64,000 nucleotides of DNA from Cytophagales bacterium (lineage in GTDB: Bacteria; Bacteroidota; Bacteroidia; Cytophagales; Cyclobacteriaceae): contig JAWPMT010000002.1 in the NCBI GenBank assembly GCA_033344775.1, positions 834,685 to 898,684 of the forward strand, read 5' to 3'. How positions within the stretch are numbered: position 1 is the stretch's first letter; each line of letters begins with the position of its first letter. The notes beneath the pieces were generated by a model. That model was not told the DNA's origin, made no database searches, and saw only the letters and a program-made list of their open reading frames with translations. Shown here piece by piece: positions 41,201 through 50,300 of this stretch. The position numbers were made by a program, and so were the translations under genes.

Positions 41201-44200
41201 CATCTATGCTGATAGAAGTATCGGCACTATCGTTTGTATGTTGGGAGTGATGAAAGCTGGTGGAATATACGTCCCTCTAGACCCTAATGCTCCAATTCAG
41301 AGATTAAAGCATGTATTAATGGAGTTGGATACGCCATTGATATTGAGCGCAATGGCAAGTCCACCAAACTTATCACTGGAGGGTCTTAACAAAACCATAG
41401 AGGTGAAGGAATTATCTGCAATTGATTTGTCGGAATTCCCGCCGGGTAATCTGGAGACTTCAATGTCTGCTAAGGATCTGGCGTATATCATTTATACCTC
41501 AGGAAGTACGGGTACCCCAAAAGGAGTGATGCTCAATCACGAAGGACTGGTCAATGTGGTGTTGTTCCATATTGAAGAATTGAATATGGGTGCCGGAGAT
41601 AAGTATTTGCAGTTCATGTCACTGCTATTTGACGGCTCCGTTCTTGATATGGTCAAATCGCTGTTATCCGGAGCGACGCTTGTGCTCCCCACAAAACAAT
41701 TGATCGAAGACCCGAAAGCATTATTACGATATATCGATGAACAAGGTGTAACCCTATTCACGATTACACCATCCTATTTGAGTCTGCTTGATAAGGCCAA
41801 AATGGATTCGGTTAGAACTTTAATTACAGCAGGAGAGGCGTGTCGGAAAGAAGATGCCCTTTATTACAGCCAATTCAAAGATTTTTACAATGGATATGGC
41901 CCTACGGAGGTAACCATCAACGCGACCCTTTACAAAGTAGACCCCACAAAAGAATATCCTACTAGTATTCCCATAGGACGACCCAGTGCGAATAAAAGAA
42001 TATATGTGCTGGACGAACAACTGCAACTCGTTCCTTCCGGTGTAATAGGGGAAATGTATGTAGGTGGGACGGGCCTTTCTGAAGGATATCTCAACAATCC
42101 GGAATTGACTCGGGAAAAATTTATTGCAGATCCTTATCAGCCAGATCAATTGATCTATAAAACGGGAGATATTGGTAAATGGCTCCAAAATGGAAATCTC
42201 GAGTTTCATGGGAGGAAAGATCGACAGGTGAAAGTCGGTGGCTATCGCATAGAAACCGGCGAGATCGAGACGCACCTATTGGCGCATGAATGGGTAAAAG
42301 AAGCGGTAGTAACCAGTCGGGGTGAAGAGACAGATATTAACCTGGTGGGATACTATGTGTCGGAGGAAGAACTGTCAGTAAATACATTAAGAAGACACTT
42401 GTCACATCAGCTACCAAGCTACATGATCCCAGCATACTTTGTTCACCTGGATCAGATGCCATTGACAGTTAATGGGAAAGTAGACCTGAGGGCTTTACCA
42501 GAGCCAGAAGCGATTGCTCAGGAAGCATACATCGCCCCACGAAACCCCGAAGAAGCGCTGTTATGTGAGATTTGGCAATCAGTATTGAGTATTGAAAAGA
42601 TCGGGATCGGGGATAACTTTTTCACGGTAGGCGGAGATTCGATCAAGTCGATCCAGATCATATCCAGGTTGCGTGCATCAGGTTATGAGTTGTCAGTAAA
42701 GGACATATTTTCTAGTCAGACGATCGAAGTATTAGCGCCTCGAATGCGCCTGCTGACTCGGGAAGTTGACCAGTCTCCGGTTACGGGCTATGTACCTTTG
42801 ACCGGTATACAAGCCTGGTTTTTCGCTCAGCCATTGCAGGCTGCGCATCATTTCAATCAATCTGTGTTACTGAACTTTCCGAATGGGATCACAGAAGCTA
42901 CGGTAAGGACGATTTTCGATCAGTTACAGCGACATCACGATGCATTTCGGATGAGCTATTCGATGGATACTTCAGGCGTTCATCAAGAGAATAAAGGCAT
43001 TCCTTATCCGCTTACGTTGACCTATGCTGATCTTAGCTCAGACAATTCTGCCACAGCTACACTGTCAACCTTGTGCCAGCAAGAACAAGAAGGGATAGAC
43101 CTGAAGGAAGGACCGCTGCTGCGGTTAGGTCTGTTTGATATGCCTGATGGAAGTCGATTACAGGTTGTGGTCCATCACCTGGTCATGGATGGAGTGTCCT
43201 GGCGAGTGCTGTTTGAAGACATTGATAGCCTGTACCGACAGATCGAAGCAGGTAAATCCTTGCAATTGCCTCCGAAGACTGATTCCTACAAGAGCTGGTC
43301 GGAGGGTTTACGGTCGTACATGAAAGAGGAGACGTTCAAGAATAACCTTTCCTACTGGCAAGAAGCGTTTAAGCAAGAATGTGGTGACATTCCAAAAGAC
43401 ACATCTACGGAAAGTAACCGGATGTGTGATACCAGAACGGTCCATTTTCAGCTGGATGCAGCAATCACAACAGATCTTTTGACCACTGTTCACAAGCCCT
43501 TTAATACACAGATCAATGACTTGTTGTTAAGTGGCTTGATCCTGGGCGCGCATGAACATTATGGTAATGACTCATTGCGGGTGGATCTGGAAGGCCATGG
43601 TAGGGAGGAGATAGTACCAGACCTGGACATCAGTCGAACGATCGGATGGTTTACGAGCATTTATTCGGTGGAACTGAGCTATGCATCAGAGATGTCAGCG
43701 GTATTGAAGGGAGTTAAGGAACAGCTTCGAAGTATTCCTCAGAATGGTGCGGATTACCTATTGGCAAGATACGTATCCCAAGAGTTGCCGGAAGTAGATG
43801 CTTCATCTCAAACCAGGATCAGCTTTAATTATCTGGGGCAGTTTGATGGCGATACCGAAGGTCGTGTGTTTGAGATAGCGTCTGAGTCATCCGGGTTGAA
43901 TCACTCCGAGGAAGAGATCCGCTTTCATGACTGGGACTTCACAGGCATGGTAGCAGAAGGTCAGTTGACACTAAGTTTGACCTATAACAAGGAGGCTTAT
44001 TCAGAAGAGAAGGTCCGGTCGTTCATGTCTGCGTACCAGTCACAGCTACGATCCCTGATCACGTATTGCCAGGGCTATGTTGAAGCGGGTAGAAGGGAAT
44101 TAACTCCTTCAGATCTTTCCTACAAAGGCCTGACACTTAATCAATTGTCACACTTACAGACAGAGTACAGGTTGAAGGATGTCTATCCACTGTCACCGAT

Positions 44201-47200
44201 GCAAGAAGGGCTGTTGTTTCACGCCCTGAGTGAACCAGATACGAGCTATTATTTTGAACAGGTAAGCTACCGCCTAGAGGGTCAGGTTGACCAGTCGGCG
44301 GTAGAACAAAGCTTGTTGAGGTTAGCCTCACGCTATGATATTTTGCGTACGGTGTTTGTGTCTGGCGGACATGATCGACCGCTGCAGGTGGTACAGGAAG
44401 ATGGAGTGATAGGCTACACGTATGAAGACCTCCGTGAAGAGGTATCTACCTCAAGACAAGAATTAGAAGAGATACTGCAAGGTTACCGGGAAGCTGACCG
44501 TTCGCGAGGTTTTGATTTGAGTAAAGGGCCCTTGATGCGAGTGAGCATCTACCGATTAAGTGAAGCGGTATATGAGTTTGTCTGGAGTCACCATCATATC
44601 TTGATGGATGGTTGGTGCATGAGCATCCTGATCAATGAGTTCGGGGCATTGTACAGCAGCAAGGGAGCACAGCAGACGCTCAATTTACCATCGGTGCTTC
44701 CATATTCGGACTACATCATGTGGCTGGAAGGTCGAGACATGGAAGCCTCGTCAGCCTATTGGTCGAAATACCTGTCGGGATATGCTACCCGCGCTATGCT
44801 ACCGGGCAAGCATCAGATACAGCATACATCTACAAACCCCGATAAAACCATGACCAGACTGGTTTTGGATCGGGAACAAACTTCTGGATTGCAGGAAGTA
44901 TGTCAGGGATATGGAGTGACGCTCAACACGATGATCCAGGGAATCTGGGGCATCTTATTGAGTCGATACAATGATACCAACGACGTAGTTTTTGGTACGG
45001 TTGTTTCAGGCCGTCCGGCGGAGGTAAAGGGCATAGAAGAGATGGTGGGCTTGTTTATCAACACGATTCCCGTTCGCGTAGGCTATGAACAGCAAGAGGG
45101 CCTGGAGGCCTATTTAAAACGACTTCAAGACCAATCTTTGGCAAGTGAGCCCCATCATTATCAGAAGTTGTCAGAAATCCAATCGATGAGTGAGTTGGGT
45201 CAGGACCTGATCGACCACATCCTGGTATTTGAGAACTACCCAATATCAGAGCAGATCGAAGACGATGGTGAAGAGACTAGCCACGACTATGTGGTGTCGG
45301 GTACACAGATTTATGAAGAGACCCACTATGACCTATCGGTTACAGTATTGCCAGGGACGTCAATGGAATTGGTGTTTCAGTACAACCCCGATCGTTATGG
45401 AACGGATACAATTGAAGATGCGAAGGTACATTTTGATCGAATTGTTGACCAGATAATCGCTAATGATAGTAGCCAGTTGTTGGATATTGAGCTTCTGACA
45501 GGTTCTGAGAAAGAAGAATTGCTTTATCAATTTAATGCGACGAAGGTGGACTATCCCAAAGATCAGTCCATTGTGGCGTTGTTCGAGCAGCAGGCCTCAT
45601 CGAATGGCGAACGAGTAGCGTTGATTTCTGGCGCTGATCAGATCACTTACCAAGAATTGAATGATCGAGCGAATCAGATAGCGAGGACCCTTCTACAGGA
45701 AGGCTTGTCGTCAGAAGAGTTAGTAGGTGTTTATGCTGGACGTACAATTGCCGCAGTAACAGGGATTCTAGGGATACTGAAAGCAGGTGGAGCATACCTT
45801 CCGCTTGATATGGATTACCCGGAAGAGCGATTGAAATTCATGCTCGATGATTGTAAATCCAGGATCGTTTTAAGTGAGGGTGATTTCCCGGAATCACTAG
45901 GGAAAGAACGTTTGGAGTTAAACCTGAAAGAGATCGGGAAAGACCTTGCCAAGGATAACCTGACGGTGAAAAGAACCTCCGATCAACTGGCCTATGTCAT
46001 GTATACCTCTGGTACAACGGGTAGCCCGAAAGGCGTAATGGTCATTGAAAAGAACATTTCACGCTTGTTGTTTGGTCAGGAATATGTTGCTCTTTCTCCC
46101 AATACGACGATTTTAGGTACAGGTAAATTGGTTTTTGATGCCAGTACGTTCGAAGTATGGGGCACCTTGTTGCACGGAGGGAAACTTGTATTGGCAGCTG
46201 ATGAAGTGCTGCTTGATTTAACAAAATTCCGAACTTTATTGTCGACTCATTCGGTCAATACGATGTGGTTGACCAGCTCCCTTTTTAACCAAATTGTTAA
46301 TGAAGATGCGGCAGTTTTTGCTGAGATGGAACAATTGATCGTTGGAGGGGAAGCATTGAGCCCTCATCACATCAATCTGACCAGGAAATTACATCCGCAA
46401 CTACAACTGATTAATGGATATGGCCCTACGGAAGGAACCACATTTTCAATATGTCATAGGATAGCAATAGACTATGAAGCGAATATTCCACTCGGAGTAC
46501 CGATCAATAACACCCACATTTATGTTCTGGATAGAAATCTACAAATACAGCCCAAAGGCGTAGTAGGCGAATTGTACATTGGTGGAGATGGATTGGCGAG
46601 GGGGTACCTCAATAACCCAGGACTTACTGCCGAGAAGTTTGTTGATGATCCATTTGTAGCAGGTCAAACATGCTATAGAACCGGAGATCTGGCTCGGTGG
46701 TTGCCAAACGGAGAGATCGAATTTATCGGACGTATAGATGATCAGATCAAGCTCAGAGGTTTCCGAATAGAGCTGCCAGAAATCGAAAATTGTTTGCTGC
46801 TATTAGAATCTATCAGTTCGGCGGCTGTAATGATGATGGACCGTGAAGGTGAAAAAGTACTGATCGCCTATTATGTCTCGACAGATGAACTGCAACTTTC
46901 CGATTTGAGAAATCATCTTGCCGGTCAATTGCCTGAATACATGATTCCGGCACAGTTCATATATCTGGACCAACTTCCGATCACTAAGAATGGTAAGTTG
47001 GACCGAAGAGCATTGCCAACTATCAATTTACATGACGGAGTAGCATATGTCGCAGCTTCCACGGCCACTCAGGAAAAACTGGTCGAGTTATGGGCTGGAG
47101 TACTGAAGTTGGAAGCGGATCAGATCAGTGTCACTTCGAACTTTTTTGAATTGGGCGGACACTCACTGAAAGCGATGATGCTGGTCAATAAGATAAAGAA

Positions 47201-47339
47201 GGAATTTGGCGTAGAAATTCCAATCAAGGAAGTCTTTCGGAAATCCACAATCACCGAATTGGAAACCATCATAGAAGCAATTAATCAACTTAATAAGCAG
47301 GACTTGGGCGGTAAAGAAGTTCAAGAGATTACGATATGA
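35226..47339 (+). CDS. Hybrid PKS-NRPS, KS-AT-KR-ACP-C-A-T-E-C-A(Val)-T, 4037 aa
   Basis: Adds one reduced polyketide unit, one D-residue and valine. KS Cys 178 (TACSTS) with ETHGTGTILGDP and KTNIGH. AT Ser 617 in a canonical GHSIGE and HAFH at 715-718, so malonyl-CoA is expected. KR with GGLGNLG and Tyr 1303; no dehydratase or enoylreductase. ACP Ser 1438. C HHIVTDG (His 1618). A1 Asp 2136, code DGLTIAGINK. T Ser 2472 (VGGDSIKS). E HHLVMDGVSW (His 2650). C HHILMDGWC (His 3123). A2 Asp 3638, Val code. T Ser 3980 (LGGHS). It follows gene 4 by 39 bp and overlaps gene 6 by 4 bp (ATGA). The C-terminal tail (KEVQEITI) is the likely ligand of the TubC-type domain at the start of gene 6. Its A1 is a recombinant: from 42240 the DNA matches gene 4 almost perfectly. 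Confidence 0.97.
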   Translation: MSEYNGLEIAVIGMAGRFPGADNIEEFWSNLSRSVESVDFFHKEELLEAGEDENKINDPNYVNANAFLSDKEHFDEAFFGYRPDEAKVMDPQVRVLHECVWHAIEDAGINLDHHKIPIGLFLGTSNNFDWQVLSKVKNLEGLVDDFSLIPLSDPKFVSSRIAYLLDLKGPAIFNDTACSTSLVNIHQACRSLLMADCNVAIAGGASIKGESKKGYLYKEGMISSKDGHCRAFDEEASGCISGEGVGVVVLKKLSKALEDGDQVYAIVKGSSINNDGAEKVNYAAPGVNGQAEVLIKARKMAKVAPESIGYIETHGTGTILGDPIEIEALKLAFGNGSDKHCAIGSVKTNIGHLDAAAGVAGFIKTVLALKHKKIPASLNFSSPNPEIDFTKSPFYVNTALRDWNKGQYPLRAGVSSFGIGGTNAHVILEEAPVKEDTSKLRPYELLTYSAKSVAGLKRNAASLKTYLNDNAQLSLADAVYTLNIGRSSFPFRKTIVAQTKADLQKKLDDLIDDTSVVTPLVDKSSVVFMFPGQGAQYTGMCADLYESETSFRQIVDECCAIIRQQSGKDLKPILFAEDSDGIDQTEFTQPALFVMEYALAVLLMNLGIRPDKMIGHSIGEYVAACIAGVFSLADALKLVAKRGELMQRMPKGKMLSVMVSENELARSIALPQEVDIAAINSSASVVLAGEESALLILQTELEKAEIKSKIINTSHAFHSQMMSGMLEEFRAVVDNVERQASNIPIVSNLTGKVTSVSELTESSYWVDQIRNTVKFSEGLAELMTDEHLVFVEVGPGKTLGSFVGAHLLKKRTHKIVNLISSKGGHTNDYETFLTGVGKLWQYGIDPEWTAFYIGQGRKKTSIPGYSFEKKEYPISVDAYKTISGLIPETKSVREDLSNWFYAPTWKLSTKRQSAADFSLEKSCLIFMDDCGLSERICASLDQHVATLVRVEAGDQFEEKPSGDYKINPSSEEDFFKLFEELATRGQIPDQVIYAWGIMGQGLSALSISDFDSQLETLLFVCKGYLEQYHEQKEVLILTSDSHDFLTKPALNNVSGSFASCLLKVIAQEHPALVTGLIDVAKDELETPALLQNVLTELGNPEPGKHIALRNSLRWEQHFDRQVIPEKVYPTFKQQGVYLITGGLGNLGQTMANYLANEYRAHLILVGKTELPPRVEWENVLARDKSEPNVASKIRKIEELEEAGGKVHYAACDFSSEVRLKEILEASETEFGPIDGVIHAAGTLNDDSFKPLTKVKRKDLNVQFSPKRNGIMALKEAIGDRELDFCVTTSSLSTVLGGINMGVYAMANAFVDRYVKYHSDIGDLQNWMSLDLDGIDYTSPTATSIRAAELPQVLEHALAFRGASQIVVSTEDLNTRLNDWVKQLGNQNEPVESADSSVSDESMNLKASPQLQMLSLWQDFFGKAEIALDDDFFEIGGDSLKALTLTTRINKQFRTDLALMDFFDNSSVRSLTEFIAESDGRDYLGIEKAKPKSFYEVSSAQQRLHFLYEFDKDSIAYNLPQAYQLKGKLDQSRLKWVFEQIIERHESLRTSFRNTESGVVQYIEKEIPFGIESFEKGDKDVTTILKQFVRPFDLEFPPLLRVGVLKLEKDDHLLMLDMHHIVTDGTSTSILIQEFIRLYNGEELPNQAIQYKDYSEWQKSEEHQVRLEEVKKFWISEFETNTSYLELPTDFDRPVTLNHTGDATSFSIGEEETMKLKQITRESGATMFMTILSAFNIFLSKISNQKDIVIGTPVSGRDHADLEGVVGVFVNTLAIRNEVDPSLRFMDFLESVKDKSLSSFGNQAYPYEQLIDTLQLARNTNRNPLFDVFFMLQNIEMEDLRLEQMEVTPFSIPSATSNFDLNLSATEAEKAVFFRLEYSTELFQLETIQKFIAYFKRIVAEIASDPTVRISDIEILGQIEKDKLLREFNDTSVKYPKDKTVTQVFEEQVEKGPDEIAVVFDDQVVTYGQLNKQSNQLACYLKGNGVKVGDRIAIYADRSIGTIVCMLGVMKAGGIYVPLDPNAPIQRLKHVLMELDTPLILSAMASPPNLSLEGLNKTIEVKELSAIDLSEFPPGNLETSMSAKDLAYIIYTSGSTGTPKGVMLNHEGLVNVVLFHIEELNMGAGDKYLQFMSLLFDGSVLDMVKSLLSGATLVLPTKQLIEDPKALLRYIDEQGVTLFTITPSYLSLLDKAKMDSVRTLITAGEACRKEDALYYSQFKDFYNGYGPTEVTINATLYKVDPTKEYPTSIPIGRPSANKRIYVLDEQLQLVPSGVIGEMYVGGTGLSEGYLNNPELTREKFIADPYQPDQLIYKTGDIGKWLQNGNLEFHGRKDRQVKVGGYRIETGEIETHLLAHEWVKEAVVTSRGEETDINLVGYYVSEEELSVNTLRRHLSHQLPSYMIPAYFVHLDQMPLTVNGKVDLRALPEPEAIAQEAYIAPRNPEEALLCEIWQSVLSIEKIGIGDNFFTVGGDSIKSIQIISRLRASGYELSVKDIFSSQTIEVLAPRMRLLTREVDQSPVTGYVPLTGIQAWFFAQPLQAAHHFNQSVLLNFPNGITEATVRTIFDQLQRHHDAFRMSYSMDTSGVHQENKGIPYPLTLTYADLSSDNSATATLSTLCQQEQEGIDLKEGPLLRLGLFDMPDGSRLQVVVHHLVMDGVSWRVLFEDIDSLYRQIEAGKSLQLPPKTDSYKSWSEGLRSYMKEETFKNNLSYWQEAFKQECGDIPKDTSTESNRMCDTRTVHFQLDAAITTDLLTTVHKPFNTQINDLLLSGLILGAHEHYGNDSLRVDLEGHGREEIVPDLDISRTIGWFTSIYSVELSYASEMSAVLKGVKEQLRSIPQNGADYLLARYVSQELPEVDASSQTRISFNYLGQFDGDTEGRVFEIASESSGLNHSEEEIRFHDWDFTGMVAEGQLTLSLTYNKEAYSEEKVRSFMSAYQSQLRSLITYCQGYVEAGRRELTPSDLSYKGLTLNQLSHLQTEYRLKDVYPLSPMQEGLLFHALSEPDTSYYFEQVSYRLEGQVDQSAVEQSLLRLASRYDILRTVFVSGGHDRPLQVVQEDGVIGYTYEDLREEVSTSRQELEEILQGYREADRSRGFDLSKGPLMRVSIYRLSEAVYEFVWSHHHILMDGWCMSILINEFGALYSSKGAQQTLNLPSVLPYSDYIMWLEGRDMEASSAYWSKYLSGYATRAMLPGKHQIQHTSTNPDKTMTRLVLDREQTSGLQEVCQGYGVTLNTMIQGIWGILLSRYNDTNDVVFGTVVSGRPAEVKGIEEMVGLFINTIPVRVGYEQQEGLEAYLKRLQDQSLASEPHHYQKLSEIQSMSELGQDLIDHILVFENYPISEQIEDDGEETSHDYVVSGTQIYEETHYDLSVTVLPGTSMELVFQYNPDRYGTDTIEDAKVHFDRIVDQIIANDSSQLLDIELLTGSEKEELLYQFNATKVDYPKDQSIVALFEQQASSNGERVALISGADQITYQELNDRANQIARTLLQEGLSSEELVGVYAGRTIAAVTGILGILKAGGAYLPLDMDYPEERLKFMLDDCKSRIVLSEGDFPESLGKERLELNLKEIGKDLAKDNLTVKRTSDQLAYVMYTSGTTGSPKGVMVIEKNISRLLFGQEYVALSPNTTILGTGKLVFDASTFEVWGTLLHGGKLVLAADEVLLDLTKFRTLLSTHSVNTMWLTSSLFNQIVNEDAAVFAEMEQLIVGGEALSPHHINLTRKLHPQLQLINGYGPTEGTTFSICHRIAIDYEANIPLGVPINNTHIYVLDRNLQIQPKGVVGELYIGGDGLARGYLNNPGLTAEKFVDDPFVAGQTCYRTGDLARWLPNGEIEFIGRIDDQIKLRGFRIELPEIENCLLLLESISSAAVMMMDREGEKVLIAYYVSTDELQLSDLRNHLAGQLPEYMIPAQFIYLDQLPITKNGKLDRRALPTINLHDGVAYVAASTATQEKLVELWAGVLKLEADQISVTSNFFELGGHSLKAMMLVNKIKKEFGVEIPIKEVFRKSTITELETIIEAINQLNKQDLGGKEVQEITI
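35240..39650 (+). other. PKS module 11 (KS-AT-KR-ACP), malonyl predicted
   Basis: The KS and KR catalytic residues are intact and the AT motifs are textbook (TQPALF, GHSIGE, HAFH). The KR has HAAGTLNDD, close to the LDD signature of B-type ketoreductases, whereas the KRs of genes 3 and 7 lack it. The polyketide part is clearly diverged from genes 3 and 7 and was not part of their recent duplication. Confidence 0.88.
39700..44100 (+). other. NRPS module 12 (C-A-T-E), recombinant A domain, code DGLTIAGINK, D-residue
   Basis: C HHIVTDG. The A core has YTSGSTGTPKG, FDGSVLDM and NGYGPTEVTIN. Thr278, Ile299 and Ala301 are shared with the GrsA phenylalanine code, so a hydrophobic or aromatic residue is possible, with low certainty. 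The C-terminal A subdomain, T and E are nearly identical to module 9 of gene 4. The E domain motifs are intact, so the residue should be D. Confidence 0.85.
42240..45352 (+). repeat. 3.1 kb near-identical block, copy B (copy A 30072-33184)
   Basis: This is the gene 5 copy. Identity starts abruptly at the GYRIETGEIE motif (A8) of a differently specific A domain and stops after the C-domain segment YDLSVTVLPG. Confidence 0.94.
44170..47270 (+). other. NRPS module 13 (C-A-T), Val predicted
   Basis: The C domain (HHILMDGWC) follows the E domain as expected. A domain FDASTFEVW, MYTSGTTGSPKG and INGYGPTEGTTFS give code DAFWIGGTFK, the classical valine code, as in module 2. T domain LGGHS (Ser 3980). 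Confidence 0.93.
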
Positions 47340-50300
47340 TAATAGAACAATTTATCAGAATGCTGGCAGAAAAAGAGGTCTACATCTCTGTTAGCGACGG
47401 TAACCTGAAAATCAAGACAACCGGGTCGTCTTTGACTGATGAGATGATCGGTAGCATCAGTTCAAGAAAAGCTGAGATCCTTGAATTCTATGATGCTTTC
47501 AATAAGAAATCAGAAGATAGTTCTATTCCCAATACCGGATTGAAGGAATATTATTCCTTATCCTCGGCACAGCGGCGGATGTATTTTCTACAGGCGTTTG
47601 ATCAAGATTCGCTGGCCTACAACATGCCCTATGTGTTACGGCTCGAAGGCAAACTGGACAAATCTGGACTGGAACAGGCATTTCAGGGCCTGGTAGATCG
47701 TCATGAGGTATTACGAACGACGATTGAAGAGATTGAAGGAAAGGGCGTTCAAAAAATACAGGAAGGAATAACTATACCGATCATCCACTATATAGGTAAA
47801 GAGGAGGATGTAGCAGGGATCGTTGAAGGCTTCATCCGCCCATTTGATTTGAGGGAAGCCCCCTTGATCCGGGTGGGATTAATTGAAGTAAGCTCTGAAG
47901 ATCATGTGTTGTTGGTAGACATGCACCACATCATCAGTGATGGCGCTTCACAGGGAATCCTGATCAAAGAATTCATGAGTCTCTATGCAGGGGAAGTCCC
48001 CCAAGCTCCGCAATTGCATTACAAAGACTATGCGGAGTGGCAGAGCAGCCCGACTCATCAGGAGCAGCTATCGGCCTCCAGAGCCTACTGGCAGGAAGTC
48101 TTTGAAGAAGAGGTAGTAGCGTTGAACCTACCTTCAGATCATGCTCGTCCGAAGGCAAAAGATTACTCGGGAGCGATCAAGGGCTTTAGCCTGGATGTAG
48201 ACCAAACGAGCCAATTAGAAACCTTGAGTCAGGAGCAGGGTGCTACGATGTTCATGACGGTACTTTCGTTGATGAATGTGCTGTTAAGTAAACTGTCTCA
48301 TCAGGAAGACATAGTCATCGGTACCCCCACAGCAGGTCGTAATCATGCGGACCTGGAAGGCATGATCGGCATGTTTGTCAACACCTTGCCCTTACGCAAT
48401 TACCCGAAAGGAGACCTAAGCTTCAAGCAATTCATACAATTGGTCAAGGAAAACACGCTGGAGGGATTTCATCATCAGGCCTATCAGTATGAAGACCTGG
48501 TAGAGGACTTGCAGGTGGTTCGTGATGCGAGCCGCAATCCCCTGTTTGATGTGATGTTCTCTTATCAGAATTTTGATGGCACCGCCTTGACGCTTCCGGG
48601 ACTGAAACTGACCAGTTACCCAAGTAACCACTCGGTATCGAAGTTTGATTTGACCCTGACGGGCTCCACGGCAGGAGATCACTTGTACCTGAGTTTTGAA
48701 TATTCGACGGAGTTGTTTGAGGCTACCACGATCGAACGGTTCATTTCCTATTTCCAGCGGATTACGGATCAGGTAATGGCCGACCCGGAGGTGAAGCTGT
48801 CCGCGATCAACGTGCTTTCGAAGGAAGAGCAGGACCAGCTCCTAAATAATTTCAATGACACCAAGGTCACTTACCCCACGGATGCGACAGTAGTAGACCT
48901 GTTCGACAGACAGGCGAATCAGCTACCCGAAGCAGTAGCTTTATTCCAAGAGGATACGTCCCTGACTTATAAAGATTTACAGGAAAAGGTCGATGCAGTA
49001 GCAGCAAGACTGACGGAAGAAGGAATGAATCCAGGGTCACTGATTGGGTTAATGACAGATCGTAGTTTTGACATGATCGCTGGGATACTGGGTATCCTCA
49101 AGAGTGGATGTGCCTACTTACCGATTGATCCGAAGTTTCCCCAAAGCAGGGTAGACTACATGCTGGAAGACAGTGGGGCATCCTTATTGCTGTGCTCACC
49201 AGCCCATGAACAGACTTTTGACTTATCCATCAAGACCCTGACGCTGGATTCTATTAACGAAACAAATACTCAGCAACCCATTGAAAACAAGAGTCACCCG
49301 GAAAGCCTGGCTTATGTGATGTACACCTCAGGGAGTACAGGTTTACCGAAGGGGGTACAAATAGCACATCAGTCATTGACCAACTTGCTGCATGGACTTC
49401 AGGCCAGATATCCACTAACCCAATCAGATCGCTATTTACTGAAGACGAACTACACATTTGATGTATCGATGACAGAGTTGATGGGCTGGTTTGTAGGTGG
49501 CGGCAGCCTGGTGCTGCTACCACAAGGCGGAGAATCAGACATGGATGAGTTGATCCATACGATTGACAAGCATGAAGTGACGCATCTGAATTTTTCACCT
49601 TCGGTGTTTTCGGTATTCACAGATCGGTTGCAAGTCAAAGGAATCGATTCAGTTTCCAGCCTACGGTACATCTTTTTGGCTGGAGAGGCCTTACAACATT
49701 CACAGGTAGAACGGTTCAACAATTTAGGGACAGCAGTCAAGTTGGAGAATTTGTATGGTCCAACAGAAGGGACGGTATACAGCACGGCCTTTTCTCTATC
49801 GAACCTGAACGGTCGTCAGGTAGTACCGATAGGTAAGCCGCTGGACAATGTGCGGATGTTGATACTGGATTCCTATGGCCAATTACAACCGCGAGGTGTA
49901 GTGGGAGAGTTGTGCATCGGTGGCCAGGGACTGGCGGTAGGCTACATGAACCGAAAGGAATTGACGGAAGAGAAGTTCATACCCGATCCGTATCATGTAG
50001 GTGAACGTTTGTACCGAACTGGTGACCTGGCGAGTTGGGAAGCAGACGGAACGATCCGGTTCTTAGGCAGACAGGATGATCAGATCAAGATCAGGGGATT
50101 CCGAGTAGAGCTGGGAGAGATCGAACAACAGTTATTGTCCTATGAAGGGATCAATGAAGGAATCGTGCTGGCGAAAGGAGCAGGATCCGACAAGTATCTG
50201 GTGGCCTACTATGTTTCATCAGAACCTGTAGAGGCCGCCACCTTAAGAGGTCACTTATCGGCTCAATTGCCAGAGTACATGCTGCCAACTTACTATGTGC

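Noticed and set aside
41820..42275. Antisense open frame of 151 codons inside gene 5
   Set aside because: It overlaps a conserved A-domain core and resembles no known protein.
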